Numbered from the stretch's first letter, positions 43,031 through 53,899 are shown. The stretch is 64,000 nt of DNA from Siphonodentalium dalli (GCA_032622095.1 CP136062.1:223462578-223526577), one strand, 5' to 3'. Numbers and translations are program-made. Notes: a model not told the origin generated them from the letters alone.

Positions 43031-43284
43031 TAAACCTTGAAATAGTGTGTCTATCATTTATAGAATGAGGTTCCCAGAGGGTGAATTTAGTGATGCTACC
43101 CCGCATAGCGCGCTAGCATCACCAAATTCACCCTCTGGGAACCTCATTCTGCTGAGGTGTAAGCAGAATGAGGTCCCCAGAGGGTGAATTTGGTGATGCT
43201 AGCCCGCTATGCGGGGTAGCATCACTAAATTCACCCTCTGGGGACCTCATTCTGCAAATGACAGACACACTATTTCAAGGCTTG
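43031..43284. mobile_element. FamH, 254-bp compact copy with perfect 8-bp target duplication
   Basis: CCTATAAA flanks it at 43023-43030 and 43285-43292. Starts TAAACCTTGAAATAGTGTG and ends CACACTATTTCAAGGCTTG. Collinear with the copy at 38385-38638, including the CTCATTCTGCTGAGGTGTAA junction, so both descend from one deleted master. Confidence 0.9.
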
Positions 43285-43434
43285 CCTATAAACCATGTGT
43301 GCACTCTCCGACATGTCAAAAAACCCATCAATAGTCATTAGTGCCAATAGGCTATACAAATGCTTCACCTTATCTATAGCGCAACATGCTACCACACTGC
43401 ATATAAAACAGGCTGTTTGAGTGTTTTTTCTGAC

Positions 43435-44085
43435 CAAACTATCAATATTGTTATAGATTTACAAATTATTCTTTGCTGCTGTATCCTGATCTAATCCGGC
43501 ATCGCTATTTGGTCATATATCGAATGACGGAGATTGATATATCAGAAATAGTATAATAACTGTAAATTAGAATATATTGGCATTCCTGGTATGTGCTGAA
43601 CAAATAGCCTGTTTGTCTGTTTAGTCGAGTTATTGAATCTTAACTAATTCCAGGCTTGTTTTAAAATAAAAAATACATTACACCTTCTCCCCATAAATTC
43701 CCACAGGTAAAGTAGCCATTGGCACAGGAATTAACCCTTTGTAGTCAGGCCTGAGTGACAGACACGCTAAACTCAGGCTTGACAGGTGAATTCCCTGCCT
43801 GTCAGATATGATTTTTTTGCTGTATCCTGATATCGGTATTTGGTCATATATCGAATGATGGAGATTGATATATCAGAAATAGTATAATGACCGTAAACTA
43901 TGATTTATTGGCATTCTTGGTATGTTCTGAACAAATGGCCTGTGTGTCTGTTTAGTCCAGTTCTTGACTCTGGTAACTAATTCCAGGCTTGTTTTAGCAT
44001 AAAAAATACATCACAGCTCCTCCCTATAAAATTCCCACAGGTAAAGTAGCCATTTGCACAGGAATTAACCCTTTGTAGTAAGGCC
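43435..44085 (+). repeat. ~340-bp direct duplication
   Basis: GCTGTATCCTGATC, ATTTGGTCATATATCGAATG, GGAGATTGATATATCAGAAA, CTAATTCCAGGCTTGTTTTA, CCCACAGGTAAAGTAGCCAT and AGGAATTAACCCTTTGTAGT occur at about 43480-43745 and again at 43818-44080. A FamH-end-like remnant (CAGGCCTGAGTGACAGACAC) sits between them at 43748-43783. Confidence 0.8.
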
Positions 44086-44705
44086 TGAATTTAGTGTGTC
44101 TGACATTTGCAGGATGAGGTCCCCACAGGGTGAATTTAGTGACGCTATCCCACTATTCCGGCTAGCATCACTAAATTCACCCTATTGGGACATCATTCTG
44201 CATGGCCTCATCTGCTATGGGAGACATAGACTCAGATTGAAGTTCCCAAATGGTGAATATTGCGATGTGCACCCATTATGAACCTTGATTATGCAATGAG
44301 TCGTCTGCCAATTTGGGGATATAGAGAAACTAAACTAAAAAAGAAATATAATCTATGTGAAGAAGTTTCTATAGAAATAATAAAGAAACTTTCCAAAGAA
44401 GATGAGGCCTAAGCCACAGCGGGCTAGCCTCACCACATTAATCATATGGGAGACATAGATTCAGATTGAACCTCGATTATGCAATGTGTCATCTGCCAAT
44501 TTGGGGATATAGAGAAACTAAACTAAAAAAGAAATAGAATCTATGTGAAGAAGTTTCTATAGAAATTTGATAATAAAGAAACTTTCCAAAGAAGATGAGG
44601 CCTAAGCAGAATGAGGTCCACAGAGGGTAAATTTAGTGATGCTAGCCCACTATGCGGGATAGCGTCAGTAAATTTACCCTCTGGGGACCTAATTCTGCAA
44701 ATAAT
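44082..44705. mobile_element. FamH copy with internal duplication
   Basis: AGGCCTGAATTTAGTGTGTC ... GGGGACCTAATTCTGCAAAT. The central part (AACTAAACTAAAAAAGAAAT, TTTCTATAGAAAT, GAAGATGAGGCCTAAGC) occurs twice, at about 44330-44415 and 44515-44610, which lengthens the element. Confidence 0.7.
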
Positions 44706-44769
44706 AGTGACTACAAAATAAGATTCTTATATAGCCACCGATTTCACACAGTTGTGAATGATAAAAAGA

Positions 44770-45132
44770 GAATTTGCATTTGCAGAATGAGGTCACAAGA
44801 GGGTGAATTAAGTGATTCTACCTAGCATTGCGAGCTAGCATCACCAAATTCACCCTATGGGACCCCATACTGCTTAGGCCTCAACTGGTATGGGAGACCT
44901 TGGTTCAGTTTGAAGATCCCAAGTTGACGATGAAGTTGGTGATGTTCACCCATTAGTCGCCTCATTATGCATTTTATCTTCTGAAAATTAGGGGATTTAG
45001 AAACTCAACAGATGAGATAAAGTAACTAAAGCAGAATGAGGTCCCTAGAGGGTGAATTTGGTGATGCTAGCCCACTAAATTCACCCTCTGGGGACCTCAT
45101 TCTGCAAATGACAGACACACTATTTGTAGGGT
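44770..45132. mobile_element. FamH, partial copy
   Basis: ATTTGCAGAATGAGGTCACA, AAGTTGGTGATGTTCACCCA, GCAGAATGAGGTCCCTAGAG, and end CAAATGACAGACACACTATT. The left terminal repeat is missing. Confidence 0.65.
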
Positions 45133-45174
45133 TCGACACTGCGTTTAGACACGCCTCTGTATGATCTTCTAGAA

Positions 45175-45396
45175 ATGAACAAGTCTGACCTTAATAATAA
45201 ATTTGTCTTCCAAAACAGAAATCAGAAATTGAGGAATAATTTTTCGCTAGCTGAGAACAAATACCAGCCCCCAGCCATCATTGATTCAATGGGGAGTAAA
45301 TATCAATCGAGGATAAAATCCTATAAACCAAACAAGTGTGGAGATTCAATGGACGCGGAGAAGAGCAATTGCGATTCGAACAAAAAGTCCGGATAA
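45175..45396 (+). CDS. Possible exon, unknown polar protein
   Basis: ATG at 45175 opens a 73-codon frame to TAA 45394-45396, Asn/Lys/Ser-rich (NKSDLNNKFVFQNRN at the start, SNCDSNKKSG at the end). Its 3' part (GAGAAGAGCAATTGCGATTC) is duplicated at about 46675-46715, where the frame is not kept. There is no domain. It is likelier a chance frame in a repeated block than a gene. Confidence 0.15.
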   Translation: MNKSDLNNKFVFQNRNQKLRNNFSLAENKYQPPAIIDSMGSKYQSRIKSYKPNKCGDSMDAEKSNCDSNKKSG

Positions 45397-46187
45397 ACTC
45401 TTACATTGAGAAAGATTGAATATTGACGTATTATCGGTGATATACCTAGTGGATAAAGCTGAAGCCAAGGCTCATATCTCACTCTATTATCAATCCATTA
45501 TAAAAACCTCTCGGAGCCTGTGAAGTCCACAAACTACAATACATAAATCCAAGACGGAGAATCAAAATACGAGATGAGCAAACCAATATCCCTCAAAGAC
45601 CTTTTACACACAAGATTAAAAACCATGTTACATTCATTAAAGGCTACATCACTTTCCTGTCCAAAAGACACTCGTCTAAAGACAGGTTACATCAATCAAC
45701 AGAAAATCGTTATAGAAATCAGTCATGAGTCGGGCTTCTCTCCATAATTTAACCCTTCATTCATCAATGGATTCTCCCATTCAGTTATGAAAGTGTGCAT
45801 TGGAATGGTCTATTATTCCACTGGAGGGATGTTCAGGTAATATAAGCAGACTACAGCAGAGGAATTGATAATACAAGGGCGGAAGAATTGATATTCATTG
45901 GTGGGAAATGTTCAGATAATGCAAGTAGCTATAGGGATTAGATTTTATGTACACGCCCTACCTGCCATTTTAATTGAGTTATCTGCAGCCGGATTTTAAA
46001 AAGCAGTAATTCAGACACTCTTCTAAAGACAAGTTACTTCAATAAAAAAAAAAAATCAGAATTGACTTCATTATAGACAGTCTGACTAATTTAACCATTT
46101 CTATATTAAATGGATTCTTCCATTCAGTTATAAAACCATACATTGGAATGGTCTATTATTCATCTGGAGAGATGATCAGGAAAATTA

Positions 46188-46665
46188 TATCACTAAATTC
46201 ACCCGCTGGGGACCTCATTCTGCTTAGGCCTCATCTCCTCTGGAAAGTATCTTTATTATCAAATTAACAAGTTTTTTAGTTTCTTTAGAAAGTTTCTTTT
46301 TTCTTCTTTGGTTTAGTTTCTTGTAGACGACATATTGCATAATCGAGGTGCCCAATGGGTGCACATCACAATCTTCACCATCTGGAATATTAAATCTGTG
46401 TCTAGGTCTCCCATAGCAGATGAGGCCATGCAGAATGAGGTCCTTTGTCACTAAATGGATTCTTCCATTCAGTTATAAAAGTATACATTATGGAAAGGTC
46501 TATTATTCTACTCTCCATTAACACATGAGGCCATACAATGAGGTCCCCAGAGTATGAATTTGGTGATGCTAGCTCGCTGTGCGGGGTAGAGTCAATAAAT
46601 TCAACCTCTGGGGACCTCGATCATTCTGCAAATGTCTGACTCCATATTTTGAGGCCTGAATGGGA
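46188..46665. mobile_element. FamH, rearranged pieces
   Basis: CACTAAATTCACCCGCTGGG to AGGCCATGCAGAATGAGGTC (46192-46442) and ATGAGGCCATACAATGAGGT to TCTGACTCCATATTTTGAGG (46525-46660), split by a copy of the AATGGATTCTTCCATTCAGT block. Confidence 0.65.
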
Positions 46666-47337
46666 TCTATGACGTGGAGAAAAGCAACTCTGATTCGAAC
46701 AAAAAGTCTGGATAAACTCTAAATTCAGATATATTGAACATTGACGAAGGATTTGCGATATATATCTTGTAGATTAATTAAGCCAGAGAAGTCCACAAAC
46801 TACAATAAATAAATCCAAGACGGAAAATCAAAATACGATATGAGCAAACCAATATCCCTCAAAGACCTTTAACACACAAGATTTAAAACTCTGTGTTACG
46901 TTCATTAAAGGCTACATCACTTTCCAGTCTGACGGGATTAGATTTCATGTACACGCCTTATGTGCCATTTTAATTGAGTTATCTGCAGCCGGATTTTAAT
47001 AAGCAGTAATTCAGACACTCTTCTAAAGACATGTTACTTCAATAAAAAAAAAAAATCAAAATTGACTTCAGTATGGAACTCGTTCATCAGTCTGACTAAT
47101 TTAACTCTTTCTATACTAAATGGATTCTCCCATTCAGTTATAAAACCATACATTGGAATGGTTTATTATTCATCTGGAGGGATGACCAGGAAATATTTAT
47201 CACAAAATTCTTCCTCATTCTGCTTATTAAAGTATCTTTATTATCAAATTAACAATTTTTTTAGTTTCTTTAGAAACTTCTTTAGAATCTTCTTTAGAAC
47301 TCCTATGGAAATTGAGCTACTAGTATGTTCTAGTATA

Positions 47338-47430
47338 TGGTGGCTGTCATTTGCAGAATGAGGTCCCCAGAGGGTGAACTTAGTGACGCTATCCCACACA
47401 GCAGGCTAGCATCACCAAATTCAGTGATGC
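47338..47430. mobile_element. FamH, left-end fragment
   Basis: GGCTGTCATTTGCAGAATGA, GGTGAACTTAGTGACGCTAT, GGCTAGCATCACCAAATTCA, then unrelated sequence. Confidence 0.65.
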
Positions 47431-47516
47431 TCACAGGTCTTATAGAAGCCGGTCTTAGTTTTACGTCCCATTTGATAATTTAAAGTATATTTTTTTTATC
47501 AGGATCATGTAATAAA

Positions 47517-47640
47517 TAGTATCTACAAATCGTCCCCAGTTTATAGTGGAATTTAAAAAACTCGTCCAGTAAACCTAATTTACTGGACTCTTTTGTAAAT
47601 TCCGCTATAAACTGGGGACTCATCGTAGATCTTCTGTATA
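47517..47640. repeat. Foldback palindrome
   Basis: GTATCTACAAATCGTCCCCA, GTTTATAGTGGAATTT, CTCGTCCAGTAAA against TTTACTGGACTCTTTTGTAA, AATTCCGCTATAAACTGGGG, ACTCATCGTAGATC. The arms are about 55 nt around a CCTAA-like loop; probably a small MITE. Confidence 0.75.
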
Positions 47641-47869
47641 TACTACTGGAATCAATGGGGGTTTGTTCGTAATGCTCAATAATTGTGCTTAGGAAGCAGT
47701 TATTCAGACATTCTTCTTAAGACAGGTGACATCAAGAAACAGAAATCAGAATTGATGTCGGTATTGAAATCATTCATCTGTCTGGCTTCATCCCCTAAAT
47801 TAACCCTTTAATCTTAAATGGATTCTCATCTTCGATTCTAAAATTAAACATTATAATGGAATAATGAGG

Positions 47870-48236
47870 TCTTCCCTTGTGAGACGTAACCTTTATCGCA
47901 CTAAACATAACCTTTATCGCACTAAACGTAACCTTTATTGCACTAAACATAACCTTTATCGCACTAAATGTAACCTTTATTGCACTAAACGTAACCTTTA
48001 TCGCACTAAACGTAACCTTTATCGCACTAAACGTAACCTTTATCGCACTAAACATAACCCTTTGATAACTGGGGATCTTAGCGTAACCTTTATCGCACTA
48101 AACATAACCCTTTGATAACTGGGGATCTTAGTGTAACCTTTATCGCACTAAACATAACCCTTTGATAACTGGGGATCTTAGCGTAACCTTTATCGCACTA
48201 AACATAACCCTTTGATAACTGGGGATCTTAGCGTGT
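47870..48236. repeat. 21-bp array passing into a 50-bp array
   Basis: CGTAACCTTTATCGCACTAA + A repeats about eight times (about 47887-48055). It then becomes part of a 50-bp unit with CATAACCCTTTGATAACTGG + GGATCTTAGCG, repeated four times (period exactly 50 bp). Open frames on both strands come from the 21-bp period. Confidence 0.9.
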
Positions 48237-48606
48237 CACGTTCATAATTACCTCTTGTTTTTGAGCTGTGAATGCTGAGAATTACTGCCTGCTGCCATTT
48301 TACAGGCGCTTCACTAATGTGGCTTAAGCTTACCAATGTTCATGCTGTCGGTGGCCAACCTTTTTTTTTCTGAAGTGGCCACACAAAAATTCATTTGGCC
48401 AAACTTTTTTTCACCACAAATGGAGACAGAAATCTTATTCAAAAAGCGCCGAGTAGATCAACGAAGTTAGGAGACGAAATATCGCCTGTTTTTGGACAAG
48501 AGGGTTTCGTACTTCCGATACATCATACGATGACAACCCAAATTTATTTTGTAAGGGGAACTTCGATTGAATGGTAATGATTGTACAATGGCGATACTCT
48601 AAACGT
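48237..48606. other. Intergenic, nothing recognised
   Basis: Includes GTGGCCAACCTTTTTTTTTC near 48350. No supported gene or element. Confidence 0.4.
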
Positions 48607-49228
48607 TAAAAACCTTAATCTCGATCTGCACTGGTTATATTATAATGAACCTTAATCTCGATCTGCACTGGTTATATTATAATGAACCTTAATCTCGATC
48701 TGCACTGGTTATATTATAATGAACCTTAATCTCGATCTGCACTGGTTATATTATAATGAACCTTAATCTCGATCTGCACTGGTTATATTATAATGAACCT
48801 TAATCTCGATCTGCACTGGTTATATTATATTGATTATTATAAACCTTAATCTCGATCTGCACTGGTTATATTATAATGATTATTATTAACCTTAATCTCG
48901 ATCTGCACTGGTTATATTATAATGAACCTTAATCTCGATCTGCACTGGTTATATTATAATGATTATTATAAACCTTAATCTCGATCTACACTGGTTATAT
49001 TATAATGAACCTTAATCTCGATCTGCACTGGTTATATTATAATGAACCTTAATCTCGATCTGCACTGGTTATATTATATTGATTATTATAAACCTTAATC
49101 TCGATCTACACTGGTTATATTATAATGATTATTATTAACCTTAATCTCGATCTGCACTGGTTATATTATAATGATTATTATTAACCTTAATCTCGATCTG
49201 CACTGGTTATATTATAATGATTATTATT
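48607..49228. repeat. 37/47-bp satellite, about 15 units
   Basis: AACCTTAATCTCGATCTGCA + CTGGTTATATTATAATG (37 bp), with longer units adding ATTATTATAA. The single change CTGCA to CTACA marks two related sub-blocks, showing that multi-unit segments were copied. Confidence 0.9.
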
Positions 49229-49469
49229 TTGTTGATTAGGTGGTATGTAAGATGAAATATGTAAATGCATTGGCCTATAATTCGATGTACCATGCAGCGA
49301 TGGCATGTCAGTTATGCAATGTGTCGTAAACTGCCTCCCACCTTATAATAACAACCGGGCTTCACACCATAAAGGTTATTAATACAACAATAGGTATTTA
49401 GTACCTCACGATAATAAGCAACAGAACTGTTGTTTTATTTCGGCGAAAATAGCAATGACAACTACCCTG

Positions 49470-49990
49470 CTATTATGACCAGGAATTATTAGAGAATATT
49501 CATGAATTAATCCAGATTAGTATGGAATAATATTCCAAGAATATTCTAGAATGGTTTATGGCACCAAGAATAAACTGGATACAAAGTTGAATAGAATAAA
49601 CATGAACATTGTTGAATATTTTAACTTTGTTGCACAATATAGTCAAAAGTCCCAAATTCCTGTTTATTCATTCTTATTCTAGTCTCATACTTGGCTCATA
49701 CTTGGCTGAAACTTAAAATATTCCAGATTATTCAATGTTATTCTTCTCTAATTTTTTGCAATGACACAACATTCTTGTTCAATCATGTTTATTCTAGATA
49801 AAGAATTAGTAAAATTTACTGATTTTACGTTGTTTTCTCACATTCATGTTTATTCCAGTTTATTCCAGTTTATTCCTGTTTATTCATGTTTAGTACTGGA
49901 ATAGCAAACTTGAATAAAGCAAGAATATTCTGGAATATTCTAGAGTATTTCATTTTATTAGAGGTAACTAGAATAACAAGAAAGCAGGGT
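49470..49990 (+). repeat. FamS copy 1
   Basis: GAATATTCATGAATTAATCC, CTAGAATGGTTTATGGCACC, GAATATTTTAACTTTGTTGC, CACATTCATGTTTATTCCAG, ATATTCTGGAATATTCTAGA. The reverse complement lies at 59625-60070. AT-rich with many GAATATTC/TTTATTC motifs; the ends are loosely inverted. Probably non-autonomous DNA element. Confidence 0.6.
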
Positions 49991-50370
49991 AACACACCCC
50001 ATGACTTGATTAGTTGGCGAACATCGTCTCAGTGACACGAAATAAAGTCAGAGAATTATATATTTAAAAAATATAATTTAGTCATCAATCGTGAGCCCAG
50101 AAAATGAGGATTTAATTTGGCCAAGTTTTTTGGCCAGAAGATTGTTTGGTCCAGCGCGAACACTAACGCTTACATACAATAATCCCGTCCATTATAATTT
50201 CACGTCTAGGTGTGATCAGGGACCAGCCAAGGGGGCGACATATTCTCCCTAAATTGTGCCACTTCTCCCAATTTCTTTCCCCAGGAGAAGTGACTTCTCT
50301 CTTATATACCAGTCTGCATATATATATATATATAAAAGTAAGATGTTAATAAACACAAACACAATATTTT

Positions 50371-50423
50371 GGCTGTATAAAACGAGGCCTTTCACGGCTT
50401 TTGCCGATCATCAGGTTTACGCC
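50371..50423 (-). ncRNA. Hammerhead ribozyme (type I, minimal, Penelope-associated)
   Basis: On the minus strand, in order: stem I strand GGCGTAAAC; core CTGATGA (50408-50414); stem II CGGC-AAAA-GCCG; core GAA; the self-complementary AGGCCT; cleavable C; stem I return GTTTTATACAGCC. Stem I pairs AAAC/GTTT, then GT/AC and GGC/GCC around a UAU bulge. Penelope-like elements are known to carry minimal hammerheads whose tiny stem III works as a dimer; the palindromic AGGCCT fits that. The pair next to the core in stem II is U-U rather than G-C, which may weaken it. It sits 3' of the endonuclease frame, as expected for the terminal repeat. Confidence 0.7.
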
Positions 50424-50493
50424 ATTTTAATTATTTATAATTATTTCCATTGTGACGTCACTTCCGGGAGGTAGGCATGTGATGTCGCGATTA

Positions 50494-51399
50494 TTAGATG
50501 GAGTTTAGTTTCGGATGTAATTTATCTCGAAATTTCTGTTCCATCTGTAACCGCTTGAAAGTATCGACTTCCATCATCTTGTATATAGGGAAAATCCGAA
50601 AGGATCCACCACCACATTCGTCCAGATGTTGACTCAACGGAATCATCCGTAATTCTGGTTCTCTGATTTGTTGGCGGTGGATTCGCAATCTTTCAACAAG
50701 GGAATTTCCCGTTTGTCCGACATAGAACTCCGCACACCCCGAACACACTATGACATAAATTAAATTTCGGGTTTTACAGTCCATGTCTTCGTTGGGGCGG
50801 ACACCATGCCCATTTTTTAGAGTAAGGTGCGCCCCGGTGTAGAGGTAGCGACAAGTCCCGCATCTAGAGTCACTACATTTGGTGATCTTTTTTTCACGAG
50901 TTTCGCCACTGTCAAACTTGGCCCGAGTTAAAAGCTTTTTTATGTTCCAAGGCTGTCTTTTGCTGTGAAGTAAGTGATCACTTTTCACAAGTTCCTTCAT
51001 CTTTGGACTTTTGTGGAGCACAGGTATCAACAATCTCGCCGTTTGCATCACATTTGGGTGGCGAGGATTGTGTGTGACCACAAAAGGAATGAGATTGGGA
51101 TAACTTTTTTTAATTTTATCTGTGCGGAGTTCTATGAAGGGAATTTTCTTTGCTTCGAAAATACCATTACATGTACCGATTAGTTGCCGCGGGTATTCCT
51201 GTGCAAGTAGGAATGCAGACTGTGATGATCGTATCCACGACCTAACCACCTCGGCTACAGGGACATCCTTTGAAAAGGAAGCCCTTTCACCGAGAGTTAG
51301 GAAGCGTATCAGTCTGAACATGGGTTCGAACCCACTACCTTCGAAATTCTTGATCTGCCATTCTGGAAACATGTCAATGCACTTCCTCCGAAATTGCAT
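50494..51399 (-). pseudogene. Penelope-like element C-terminal region with GIY-YIG endonuclease
   Basis: Open frame of 301 codons. From about residue 90 it matches the post-RT part of Penelope proteins: YPNLIPFVVTHNPRHPNV, LLIPVLHKSPKMKEL, RQPWNIKKLLTRAKF. A zinc-like CSDSRCGTC follows, then CKTRNLIYVIVCSGC, FYVGQTGNSLVERLRIHRQQ (GIY-YIG core with catalytic Arg) and LQMEQKFRDKLHPKLNS (position of the catalytic Glu). The endonuclease itself looks intact. The first ~85 residues do not resemble the RT thumb and may derive from other inserted sequence. Without RT it cannot mobilise itself; the intact frame may simply reflect recent insertion. Confidence 0.8.
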
Positions 51400-51809
51400 C
51401 TGTGACCATACGATTACTGGTACTGGCGTATATATATATATGTCAGAGTTATGGAGGCACGGACTCAGTATGAGTGTTCATTGCTTCATATTTGCGTGAA
51501 CAAATTCTCATTTCTTATCGAAATAGCCATGTGTCGATCGGAATGGTACATCGAGATGTTCCCCAAACCAAATCGTCTCAACAGCATATATAAAGTATAT
51601 TTATTGAATATAATGGTGATCTTACTCACTATAATGGTTCTATAAATGGGCTCTAGTGTTGCATGATACTATTTGGATCATAGAAGGGTGGTGATGGGGT
51701 GTAGGATCATAGAAGGGTGGTGATGGGGTGTAGCAGTCCACTTCTCCCTAATAACTAAATGAGAAGTGATTTCTCCCAATTTGAAACCTCTAGGCTGGTC
51801 CCTAGGTGC

Positions 51810-51990
51810 CATGAAGTGAGCGCAGTATGAGTGGCCTTGCTCGAGTCAGTATATGGCACGAGATTTAAATGGCGTCTGACTCAGCAGTCACACTTCAATT
51901 GCTAAACTCGAAACCTAACCACTGCTATGAAATTCAGCATGACAGCACAAGAAGCTGAATTCTCTAACCATTGGACCACCACTAAAAGAA
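51810..51990 (-). mobile_element. tRNA-like SINE
   Basis: On the minus strand GTGGTCCAATGGTTAGAGAA gives an A-box-like D arm and GGTTAGGTTTCGAGTTTAGC a B-box-like T arm about 70 nt on. A body then reads CTGAGTCAGACGCCATTTAA and CTCGAGCAAGGCCACTCATA. The acceptor stem is not complete. It could also be a decayed tRNA. Confidence 0.45.
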
Positions 51991-52373
51991 CAAGTATTTT
52001 CAATCAATGCTAAACAATCTCTGAGGAAATTGAGCAGTTACATCTGTTGATTCAAACATTTAGGTCACTCAACCTCAACTGATCAAAAAAACAAGTGACG
52101 CAGGCTCATGCAATGCTCTCTGATTACGCTTATAGATTGCTGCTCTGCATACCAATCAGCAGACAAGGTAACCTGAACCCGATCAATATTTGATTCTATA
52201 CCATATATGACTTCTCACTAATCAAACGTGGAAATAGTGTGTCTGAATTTTCATGTCTGTCATGTCGTCTGATCATTGTTTCAGGACACCCCTCCAACTG
52301 AATTATAGTCTATTCCAGTGTATACTTTTATACTGAGTGGTAGAATCCATTTAGAATAGAAAGGGTTAAATCC
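51991..52373. other. Intergenic, nothing recognised
   Basis: A FamH-start-like piece, AAATAGTGTGTCTGAATTTT, is at about 52232. Otherwise unassigned. Confidence 0.4.
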
Positions 52374-52825
52374 AAGCCTTGAAATAGTGCGTCTGACATT
52401 TTCAGAATGAGGTCCTCAGAGGGTGAATTTAGTGATGCTGCCGCTGACTAAATTCGAAAAATGAAGAATATTTTTCACATCCACCTCATTCACAACTGTG
52501 TGAAATTGGTGGCTAATAAGAACCTTATTTTGTAAGTCACTATTATTTGCAGAATGAGGTCCCCAGATGGTGAATTTAGTGACGCTATCCTGCATGGAAG
52601 GCTAGCATTTACGAAATTCACCCTCTGGGGACCTCATTCTGCTCAGGTCTCATCTTCTGGGAAATAAAGATAGTCTCAAATGAACATTGTTTTTAGTTAC
52701 TTTTCCCCTTCTATTCATTTTCTGTATCTCCTAATTTGCAGAAGAAGGTCTCCCATAGCAGTTGATGCCTAAGCAGAATGAGGTTCTCAGAGGGTGAATT
52801 TGGTGATGCTAGTCCTCCAATCTAA
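52374..52825. mobile_element. FamH, two broken pieces
   Basis: AAGCCTTGAAATAGTGCGTC to GGTGAATTTAGTGATGCTGC (52374-52442), then about 80 bp of other sequence, then ATTTGCAGAATGAGGTCCCC ... CCTAAGCAGAATGAGGTTCT (52540-52820), right end missing. Confidence 0.65.
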
Positions 52826-52849
52826 GTTACATCTGTGTTGATCATAATA

Positions 52850-53815
52850 TTAGCAGAAATGAGAACATCTCACAGGGAACTGATAGAGCAAGAAATTTTA
52901 TTGCAAATGAGAAAATTACATTAACATTTTATGTACAGTTTTCATAATCATGCTTGCAAAAAAAAACAAATGATTTTGCTGCTGAAAGACATTTTTATTA
53001 TAAGTAAACACAGATTAGTCTCAGGCCGAAAGCTCATCAAGGCAATCTCATATAATATGATATACTCATCATGGGTAGTTACATTCTCAGCAGTTTAGTC
53101 ATCAAGGTGACTTGGGATTCATACAACACCTCTACATTAATGTGATGTTTCCATGGTGTAAACTATAAGGGTTATTAATCATTCTGCTGAAATGGTCTTC
53201 TTTTTTACTTGTATACTGAAATTTGCCCAATGCTTTACAAACTTGCGACAGACCTTGAGAACACACGCTATGTACTGGCAGCTGGCCAATTCGATTCAGT
53301 ATTCAATTTGATAATCGGCCTCCGGATTCGATATCGGATTTTTAATCTGGAAAAAAAATTCTGATTTGCAGGGCCCTTAAGCCATAAGGTTTTCAATTAA
53401 TATAATGTGTGATGTAGTGCAGTTTCAATAAATCTAAGTTACGTCCTTGATGATCACTATTTGGCAGAAGTAAGAACATCTTTATATATAGTGCAAGAAA
53501 AGTTAATGCAAATGAGAAAACTCCATAAACATTCTAATAATGTACACATTATGTTCAGTTATCATCATCATGCTTGAAAAAAACGAAATGATTTTCCTGG
53601 AAAGACATTTTCATTATAAGTAAACACAGATTGGTCTTTAGACTGAAAGCTCATCAAGGAATTCTCATAAAATACATGGGTAGTTACATTCTTAGCAGTT
53701 TAGTCAACAATGTTGATGGTTTGAACAATATAACCGTTGTTTCTGACTTGGGATTCAGTCAACACCTCTAGATTAATGGTATGTATCCATTGTGTAAACT
53801 GACAGGTTGATGTAT
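52850..53815 (+). repeat. ~600-bp diverged direct duplication
   Basis: CAAATGAGAAAAYTMCAT, TTATAAGTAAACACAGATTR, GAAAGCTCATCAAGG, GGGTAGTTACATTCT, AGCAGTTTAGTCA, GACTTGGGATTCA and AACACCTCTAVATTAATG occur in the same order at about 52900-53165 and 53505-53790. Copy 2 has an extra GATGGTTTGAACAATATAAC. The GAAAG...CTCATCAAGG order is the same in both. Confidence 0.75.
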
Positions 53816-53899
53816 CGTTCTGCCAGAATTGCCTTGTTTTTCAAAAGAGATATCTGGATACATCTAGTTAACGAAGCAAGGAGTTTGTAGCCAAGTCTG

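Larger units (their letters stand above)
45330..47830 (+). repeat. Segmental duplications, two to four diverged copies of several blocks
   Basis: GATTCGAACAAAAAGTCYGG is at 45374 and 46698; AAATCCAAGACGGARAATCA at about 45547 and 46812; ATTCATTAAAGGCTACATCA at about 45630 and 46898; TTAATTGAGTTATCTGCAGC at about 45970 and 46972; CACTCTTCTAAAGACA at about 45670, 46018, 47020 and 47710; AATGGATTCTYCCATTCAGT at about 45765, 46110, 46450 and 47125. FamH pieces lie between them. No protein frame is conserved between copies. Confidence 0.7.
50325..51583 (-). mobile_element. Penelope-like element, 5'-truncated
   Basis: Lies between two copies of GCATATATA (50316-50324 and 51584-51592), a likely target duplication. 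It carries, on the minus strand, the endonuclease end of a Penelope-like retroelement followed by a hammerhead ribozyme. The reverse transcriptase that should precede the endonuclease is missing, so the copy is dead on arrival. TA-rich target is typical of the class. Confidence 0.7.
50212..51805 (+). mobile_element. Array-bearing element, compact copy, split by a Penelope-like insertion
   Basis: Left part (about 50212-50324): AGGGACCAGCCAAGGGGGCG, TTTCCCCAGGAGAAGTGACT, ACCAGTCTGCATATATA. Right part (51584-51805): ATATATAAAGTATATTTATT, ACTCACTATAATGGTTCTAT, GGATCATAGAAGGGTGGTGA (two units), AACCTCTAGGCTGGTCCCTA. It has the same module order as 39720-42392 but is unexpanded. Confidence 0.7.

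Noticed and set aside
47795-48115. Two opposite frames of about 85 codons
   Set aside because: Products of the 21-bp tandem repeat.
51240-51340. tRNA gene or SINE inside the Penelope frame (GTAGCCGAGGTGGTTAGG and GGGTTCGAACCC)
   Set aside because: On the minus strand the B-box-like motif precedes the A-box-like motif, and the former is a perfect palindrome, so no tRNA fold can be drawn. It may still be a fused fragment.
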